A DNA stretch of 11,172 bases from NCBI GenBank assembly GCA_040081265.1, contig JBEBGV010000105.1, positions 1-11,172 of the forward strand. The letters are read 5' to 3'. Made by a program: the position numbers and the translations under genes. This document shows, piece by piece, positions 6,136-11,172 of this stretch. This stretch comes from JBEBGV01 sp040081265 (lineage in GTDB: Bacteria; Acidobacteriota; Vicinamibacteria; Vicinamibacterales; UBA2999). Under the pieces are notes generated by a model. It saw nothing but the letters and a program-made list of their open reading frames with translations. It made no database searches and had not been told where the DNA came from. The stretch's first letter is position 1; every line of letters begins with the position of its first letter.

Positions 6136-8907
6136 TTACTTCGCCGGCACGAGGCGTTTCAGTTCCTCGAACCAGTTCATCACGACCTCGACCTGCGTGA
6201 CCGGCGCCTGCGCCTCAACCGGTTCCACCATCAGAAAGCGCTGGCCGTCGAGCGAGGTGTCATAGCCCGTCGAGTTCGTGTTCGTCGGTACGCCGTGCCC
6301 TTGGAACAGCATGCGCGGGGATCCAGCGGAGAAGGCTGGTTGCGCGGTGACGTCCACGGCCATGAACTTGTCACCACTGCGATAGAACAGCTCGCGTCCG
6401 TTTCGAGACCAGCGCGGCTCGATCCCGCCGTCGGTCGACACCAGCCACTTGCGATCCATCGCCGGGAATAGCTGCACGTATATTTCCATTCGCCCCGATT
6501 CGTTCGACGCGTACGCGAGCCATCGTCCGTCCGGAGACAATTGCGGAGAGCGCTCGTCGACGGGTGACACGAGCACGCTTCGGGCCGCCCGCTCCTCTGC
6601 AGTTTCCGGACGCCCTTTGTCACCCAGGCCCTTGTCGCTGACCATGGACAATACCCAGAGGTCAGCACCAGTGGTCAAAGCACTGCCGCTAAACGCCAAC
6701 AGAAGACCGTCCGGCGAAAAAGAACCCGGTATCTGCGTTGGGCCACCGGTGGTCGTCAGGCGCTCCTCAGGGTCCGCGTTGTCCACGGCCTTCCAGAATA
6801 TGTTCCTGGAACCTTCTCGCGTTGCACGGTACGCGACGTGCGTGCCGTCGGGCGACCACACGGGTGCCTGGCTTTGCCCGCCAGTATTGAGCTTGCTCAT
6901 CGTCCGGCGATTGAAATCGTAGATCCAGATTTCGTTCGTGGTGCCACCCGCTTCTACCGCGGCCAGGCGGCCATCAGGCGAGAGAGCGGTGGCGCGGTAC
7001 TCGCGAATGGGAGCTGAAACGGTCTCGACCCTGCCCTGTCTGTCTACCCACACGAGCCGACGACTCCGCCGCTGCTCACCACCGCGCACGTAGACGACGT
7101 GACCGGCATCGGACACCGCGAAATGGGCGCCTTCGCCGCCGAGCCGGACCTTCGCCGTCAGCACCACGGGAGCGCTCGTCGCCACCTCCACCCGGTCAAG
7201 ATTCATCGGCACAGCCATCAGCACGTCGGAGCCATAGCTCGCATAAACGAGATGGCCCGTCGGCACGTATCGGCCGGTGTCGGCGTTCTGCGCCAACACG
7301 CGACGCTCGCCTGTTTCCAGGATCAGCGCTTCAACTCGCCACTCACCATCGCCTGTGCCGGCTCGCACGGAGAAGAGCAAAGCCTTCCCGCCAGGAAGAA
7401 TCTGCGGCCAGCGGTGGCTGACCTCGCCCTGTACGCCATCGAGCGTCGTTACCTCGGTGACTGCACCGCCGGATGCCGACACGCGCACGAGGCCGCGCAG
7501 CGTAGATGCGGTCGGTGCGAAATAGATGGTGTCGTCGGGCGCCCAGGTGCCTCCTCGCCCCTGCGGCGCATCGGCCAGCACCTGCACGCCGCCCCCTGCG
7601 ACGGCGGTCTTCTTGAGCTTCCCCTGTGCGAAGAAGCCAATCCACTGCCCGTCGGGAGAGAAGAAAGGAAGTGCTGCACCGTCGGTGCCCGGAATAGCCG
7701 CAGCATCCAGGCTGTTCAACGGCCGAACGAAGAGTTGCTGCTGGTTGTCGTGCACGCCCACGTACACGAGCGTCGTGCCATCAGGGGATAAAGCGAGCGT
7801 GGGCCCATCCAACGAGAGGCCGATGGTATCGCCGTCTGGCAGCACCACTTCAACGTGCGCGACCGGCGCATTCTGCCCTGACTCACTGGGGCGAAGCGCC
7901 CAGGTCACGGCGCCGCCCAAAAGCGCTGCTACAACGGCAATCGCCGCAACCAACGGCCACGGTCGTGGCGCGTGAACTCCATCGGGCCCCGTGGCCCCGA
8001 CCGGATCTGCCTTTGCGCTCTCGAGCGTCATGCGCGCTTCGCCAACGTCGCGCAGGCGCCGCTTGGGATCCTTGTCCAGACAGCGCTGCAACAGCGACCG
8101 CACCGCCACGGATGTCGAAGGTGGCAACGCGGCCCAGTCCGGCTCCTTGCTGATCACCGAGACGATCGTGTCCGTGACGTCATCGCCCGTAAATGCGCGG
8201 TGACCGGTCAGCATCTCGAACAGCACGGCGCCGAACGCCCAGATGTCCGCGCGCTTGTCGACGGCCTTGCCGCGTGCTTGCTCCGGGCTCATGTACGCCG
8301 CCGTGCCGAGGATCATGCCGACGCCCGTCATCATCGCGGGTGTCGTAATTGTCGGCGCTTGCGACACCGGTGCACTGCCCCCTGCCGACTGCCCACTGCC
8401 AACTGCGTCCATCGCCTTCGCCAGCCCGAAGTCGAGCACTTTCACCGTGCCGTCTGGTCGTACCTTGATGTTCGCGGGCTTGAGATCGCGGTGGATGATG
8501 CCCTGCTCGTGCGCGGCTTCGAGGGCCTCGGCAATCTGCTTCGCGATCGGAAGCGCTTCGTCGAGAGGGCGCCCGGCGGGTCCTGACGGACCCGCCCTAC
8601 GAGCGATCACCTGCGACAGGTCCTCGCCCTCCACCAGTTCCATCACCAGCGCTTTGACGCCGCCGGCATCTTCGAGACCGTGAATGGCCGCGATGTTCGG
8701 ATGGTTCAGCGCGGCCAGCACTTCCGCCTCGCGCTGGAAGCGCGCCAGACGGTCCGCGTCGCCCGCCACCGACGCGGGCAGCACCTTGATGGCCACTTGC
8801 CGCTTCAGATTCGTGTCGGTGGCGCGATACACCTCCCCCATGCCACCTACGCCGATCTGCGTGAGCACTTCGTACGGACCGAGGCGCGTACCGGGTGTCA
8901 GCGCCAT
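6136..8907 (-). CDS. gene C: membrane Ser/Thr kinase with divergent TolB/PD40 propeller, 923 aa
   Basis: The kinase domain has the glycine loop at 19-27, K41, E60, HRDLKPAN at 139-146 (D141, K143, N146), DFG at 159-161, SPE at 207-209 and D221 in DIWAFG. One membrane helix lies at about 316-338. The propeller (blade motifs near 373, 416, 455, 642, 684, 730, 790, 833) is clearly the odd one of the set: it differs from A, B and D through most of its length and ends NWFEELKRLVPAK instead of NW(N/T)PEA. The hinge region also differs (VEGEDLSQVIA, against VEGPTLA in A and B). Residues 104-111 come from a palindromic repeat and 167-179 from a 7-bp tandem repeat. A loop near 758-766 (DKGLGDKG) has a small direct duplication. 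The ATG start lies 2 bp after the stop of gene D. A different ligand from its neighbours is inferred from the divergent propeller. Confidence 0.95.
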   Translation of the reverse strand: MALTPGTRLGPYEVLTQIGVGGMGEVYRATDTNLKRQVAIKVLPASVAGDADRLARFQREAEVLAALNHPNIAAIHGLEDAGGVKALVMELVEGEDLSQVIARRAGPSGPAGRPLDEALPIAKQIAEALEAAHEQGIIHRDLKPANIKVRPDGTVKVLDFGLAKAMDAVGSGQSAGGSAPVSQAPTITTPAMMTGVGMILGTAAYMSPEQARGKAVDKRADIWAFGAVLFEMLTGHRAFTGDDVTDTIVSVISKEPDWAALPPSTSVAVRSLLQRCLDKDPKRRLRDVGEARMTLESAKADPVGATGPDGVHAPRPWPLVAAIAVVAALLGGAVTWALRPSESGQNAPVAHVEVVLPDGDTIGLSLDGPTLALSPDGTTLVYVGVHDNQQQLFVRPLNSLDAAAIPGTDGAALPFFSPDGQWIGFFAQGKLKKTAVAGGGVQVLADAPQGRGGTWAPDDTIYFAPTASTLRGLVRVSASGGAVTEVTTLDGVQGEVSHRWPQILPGGKALLFSVRAGTGDGEWRVEALILETGERRVLAQNADTGRYVPTGHLVYASYGSDVLMAVPMNLDRVEVATSAPVVLTAKVRLGGEGAHFAVSDAGHVVYVRGGEQRRSRRLVWVDRQGRVETVSAPIREYRATALSPDGRLAAVEAGGTTNEIWIYDFNRRTMSKLNTGGQSQAPVWSPDGTHVAYRATREGSRNIFWKAVDNADPEERLTTTGGPTQIPGSFSPDGLLLAFSGSALTTGADLWVLSMVSDKGLGDKGRPETAEERAARSVLVSPVDERSPQLSPDGRWLAYASNESGRMEIYVQLFPAMDRKWLVSTDGGIEPRWSRNGRELFYRSGDKFMAVDVTAQPAFSAGSPRMLFQGHGVPTNTNSTGYDTSLDGQRFLMVEPVEAQAPVTQVEVVMNWFEELKRLVPAK
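8373..8407. repeat. five-copy 7-bp tandem repeat in the gene C activation loop
   Basis: Five consecutive heptamers read on the plus strand as CACTGCC, CCCTGCC, GACTGCC, CACTGCC and AACTGCG (consensus NACTGCC). They are translated as residues 167-179 of gene C, a Gly/Ser/Ala-rich stretch. It occupies the same place between DFGLAKAM and SQAPTITTP where genes A, B and D carry palindromic pairs. A 7-bp unit can keep the frame only when total insert length happens to fit, so this is an unusual thing to find inside a kinase domain. Confidence 0.8.
8575..8600 (-). repeat. REP-like palindrome after the hinge of gene C
   Basis: Identical in sequence (26 bp) and in protein position (residues about 103-111) to the one in gene B: a GTAG head on the minus strand and 9-bp arms GGCGGGTCC / GGACCCGCC. 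The kinase residues just before it differ between the two genes (EDLSQVIA against PTLAELLV), so the repeat is better conserved than its immediate surroundings. Confidence 0.85.
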
Positions 8908-8909
8908 CG

Positions 8910-11172
8910 CTACTTCGCTGCCTCAGGATTCCAGTTCTGAATCAGCGTGATCGGCTCAGCGTCGCCTTGTACCACTGCGTTAATGAGGAAGCGCCCGTCA
9001 GGAGATACGTCGTACTGGCGTCCCAACTGCGCATCCGCACCACCACCATAAATATTGGTGCGAAAGAGCAACGTCGGCGTGCCTGCCTCGAGCGTAGCGC
9101 CGGTGACCGCCACTGGCACGGCCATCATCTCGCCAGCGGGGCTGAGGTAATACAGTTCCCTGCCGCCCGGTCGCCACAGGGGATAATTGCCGCCTTCCGC
9201 GGAGATCTGCCACTGTCGTGCGGCCTCGCTCGTGGCACCGCCAGCCGCACCAGGCATGACAAACGCCCGAACATAAATCTCCGGCCGTCCCGATTCATTC
9301 GACATGTAGGCGACCCATCGACCGTCCGGGGAGAACGCACCATAGGCATCTCGGAATGGGGTTCTGAGCAGCACTGCCGATCTGTTTTCTGAACCGGCCG
9401 AGGACCCATTCATCGGCAAGACCCACAGGTCGGTGGATGTCTTCGAATCCGCGTTGTTATAGAGCACGAAGCGGCCGTCGGCAGACCAACTGGTCGCAGT
9501 CTTCGTCTCCCCCGTCGCCCCGAGTGGTTCTTCCCTGCCCGTCCCGGCGCCACGCGTCTGAAACAGATCACCACCGCCCGTCCGGTTCGAACGAAACACG
9601 ATTCGCGCGCCATCGGGGGACCAGAGCGGATACCAGTCGAACGCGACATCGAATGTCACACGGCTGGTACGAGCACCGTCGAGCAGCCAGATGTCCTGGT
9701 TCCCCTGAACCGTGCGAGCAACGGCAACGCGGTGACCATCCGGTGCCACGCGAGGACCCAGTTGATTGTTGGTGTCCGGCGCACCGAGTGTGCCCAGCGT
9801 CATGCCGGACCTGGCGACCCAGGTAAGCTGCCGCGCGTTCGCGCCGCCCGTACGGTAGGCCACAACCCCGGTCGCCGACACCGACACGACGCTCCCACCG
9901 AAGCCGTCGTCGGCAATGCCGTCTGCGACTGCTACGGGCTCCCCGGTGAGCGCTGGCATTGTCGGATCGAACCGCTGGGCCACGAGCGTCCCTGCCCGTG
10001 CCCACAACAGCCAGCCAGACGACAAAAACAGGCCAGCGCTGTCTGCCGACGTCAATCGAACCGGTCGAGCACCGTCGAGCGCACCCAGATAGATGCCGGC
10101 AGTGTCTGGTGCTCCGCGCATGTAGAACAGGAACCGATGACCGTCCGGCAAGAAGGAGGGAGAGACGTGACCCTGCTGCAGCGGGCCTACCGTAGTCACC
10201 GGCGTCGCGGCATCGCCGCTGGCGGATACCCGCATCAACGCGCTGGTCAGGGCTGGCGCAAACACAATGGTCCCGTCGGCTCCCCAGGTTCCACCAGACC
10301 CGTTCAAAGCGGGAGCCAGAATCCTGGGTATGCCCAGTCCGATCCCACCTTCAATATCGATTCGCTTCAGCGCACCGGCCGCGAAGAACCCAAGAGAGCG
10401 ACCGTCGGGGGCCCAGAACGGATACGTCGCACCTTCGGTGCCCCGCAGCGGTTGCGTAGCCGTGGTGGCAAGGGACCTGAGCCACAACCGGGACGAGCCC
10501 TCGCCCGAGGCGACAAAAGCGATCCACCTGCCATCGGGCGAGAGTGCGAACGACGTCGGGCTGTCAGTTGCGGGCGTGCTGATCTCGACGCGCGTCTCCG
10601 GCGGTGCAATTGTGGGCTGCCAGGGGGCCCACACGATGAGCGTGGCCACGAGCGCAACGCCAACGACTCCGGCAACGGTCCATCCCAGACCTGCCCGCGC
10701 CGTTCGTCCCGCAACCACCGCAGCTACGTGCGGCGCGGTGCTCTCGAACGCGCCATCGAGCGCCATCCGTACGTCGCGGATGTCACCGACGCGCTGCTTT
10801 GGATCCTTGCGCAGGCACAATCGCACGATCTGACTGACATGGGCGGGCACCGCGGACGGCAGCGCCGACCAGTCGGGTTCTTTGCTGACCACCGAGACGA
10901 TCGTGTCCGTGACGTCATCGCCCGCAAATGGGCGGTGGCCTGTCAGCATCTCGAACAACACCGCGCCGAAGGCCCAGATGTCCGCGCGCTTGTCGACGGC
11001 CTTGCCGCGTGCCTGCTCCGGGCTCATGTACGCCGCGGTGCCGAGGATCATGCCCGCACCGGTCAGCAGCGCCGGCGACGTGATGGTCGGCGCCTGCGAG
11101 GGAGGTACGTAGGCCGGGTCTTTAGACCCGGCGTGTCCGGCGGGGCTAAAGCCCCGCCCTACTTCGTGTGCG
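8910..11172 (-). CDS. gene D: membrane Ser/Thr kinase with TolB/PD40 propeller, 5' end beyond the right edge
   Basis: The last 753 residues are visible; the reading frame is open to the right edge, so the ATG at 11051 (inside MILGTAAYMSPEQ) is not the start. Visible are the end of the activation loop with a palindromic pair (residues 4-21 of the fragment), SPE at 50-52, the DIWAFG Asp at 64, a membrane helix at about 164-184 and a propeller with LSPDGR-type motifs from about 210 on. The ATP site and HRD loop lie outside the window. Helix F-G (TGHRPFAGDDVTDTIVSV) matches gene C, while the activation loop, juxtamembrane linker and propeller match gene B, including the QNWNPEA end. It ends TAG, two bases before the ATG of gene C. 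Function is as for the other receptors; the ligand is unknown. Confidence 0.93.
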   Translation of the reverse strand, partial: AHEVGRGFSPAGHAGSKDPAYVPPSQAPTITSPALLTGAGMILGTAAYMSPEQARGKAVDKRADIWAFGAVLFEMLTGHRPFAGDDVTDTIVSVVSKEPDWSALPSAVPAHVSQIVRLCLRKDPKQRVGDIRDVRMALDGAFESTAPHVAAVVAGRTARAGLGWTVAGVVGVALVATLIVWAPWQPTIAPPETRVEISTPATDSPTSFALSPDGRWIAFVASGEGSSRLWLRSLATTATQPLRGTEGATYPFWAPDGRSLGFFAAGALKRIDIEGGIGLGIPRILAPALNGSGGTWGADGTIVFAPALTSALMRVSASGDAATPVTTVGPLQQGHVSPSFLPDGHRFLFYMRGAPDTAGIYLGALDGARPVRLTSADSAGLFLSSGWLLWARAGTLVAQRFDPTMPALTGEPVAVADGIADDGFGGSVVSVSATGVVAYRTGGANARQLTWVARSGMTLGTLGAPDTNNQLGPRVAPDGHRVAVARTVQGNQDIWLLDGARTSRVTFDVAFDWYPLWSPDGARIVFRSNRTGGGDLFQTRGAGTGREEPLGATGETKTATSWSADGRFVLYNNADSKTSTDLWVLPMNGSSAGSENRSAVLLRTPFRDAYGAFSPDGRWVAYMSNESGRPEIYVRAFVMPGAAGGATSEAARQWQISAEGGNYPLWRPGGRELYYLSPAGEMMAVPVAVTGATLEAGTPTLLFRTNIYGGGADAQLGRQYDVSPDGRFLINAVVQGDAEPITLIQNWNPEAAK
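11109..11162. repeat. pair of REP-like palindromes in the gene D activation loop (tail-to-tail, 54 bp)
   Basis: Same layout, length, GTGTCC linker and flanks as in gene B. Unit 1 (11109-11132, plus orientation) has perfect 8-bp arms GCCGGGTC / GACCCGGC around TTTA. Unit 2 (11139-11162, minus orientation) has arms GGCGGGGC / GCCCCGCC around TAAA. Relative to gene B, both sides of one stem pair have changed (A-T to G-C), which keeps the hairpin perfect while changing Asp to Gly in the protein. Confidence 0.85.

Noticed and set aside
7099..7791. Plus-strand open frame of 230 codons opposite the propeller of gene C
   Set aside because: No domain or signal; the complementary frame has clear propeller motifs and continuity with the kinase.
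11049..11051. ATG at 11051 as the start of gene D
   Set aside because: It lies within the activation segment before MSPEQARG; the frame stays open and homologous to gene B up to the window edge.

Overview
The window is high-GC, densely coding DNA with every gene on the minus strand. It looks like a piece of an accessory signalling locus from a soil-type Acidobacteriota (Solibacter/Vicinamibacteria-like). That assignment is an inference from three things: membrane Ser/Thr kinases fused to TolB/PD40-type propellers, tandem copies of such genes, and the 'NWFEELKRLVPAK' C-terminus on one of them, which is familiar from kinases of that phylum.

Layout in the direction of transcription (right to left). 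Kinase-propeller gene D (8910-11172) is cut by the right edge and lacks its N-lobe. Gene C (6136-8907, 923 aa), gene B (3419-6133, 904 aa) and gene A (711-3416, 901 aa) follow. The junctions D/C, C/B and B/A all have exactly 2 bp (CG) between stop and start. Gene A then runs into a small secreted cupin gene (259-708). After a 96-bp gap with a TATAAT-like box, a further kinase begins (1-162, TTG start) and runs off the left edge. So at least five paralogous kinases and one cupin are present; the first four kinases and the cupin form an apparent single transcription unit.

Each complete kinase has a cytoplasmic PknB-type catalytic domain with all key residues, one transmembrane helix near residue 320-345, and a C-terminal multi-blade propeller expected outside the cytoplasm. 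The kinase parts are nearly interchangeable between paralogs and the propellers have diverged. This suggests a bank of receptors with a common output and different inputs. No ligand can be read from the sequence.

The most unusual feature is that short palindromic repeats sit in frame inside the kinase domains. Eight hairpin units, each headed by GTAG and so resembling REP elements, occur at two positions. One is the activation loop between DFG and SPE (genes A, B and D, as pairs in two different orientations). The other is just after the hinge (genes B and C). In gene C the activation-loop site instead holds a five-copy 7-bp tandem repeat. The same protein loop has therefore taken up different repeat cassettes in different paralogs, all translated, in a kinase family that otherwise retains its catalytic residues. 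Gene D also looks mosaic between its neighbours. These are the points most worth following up.
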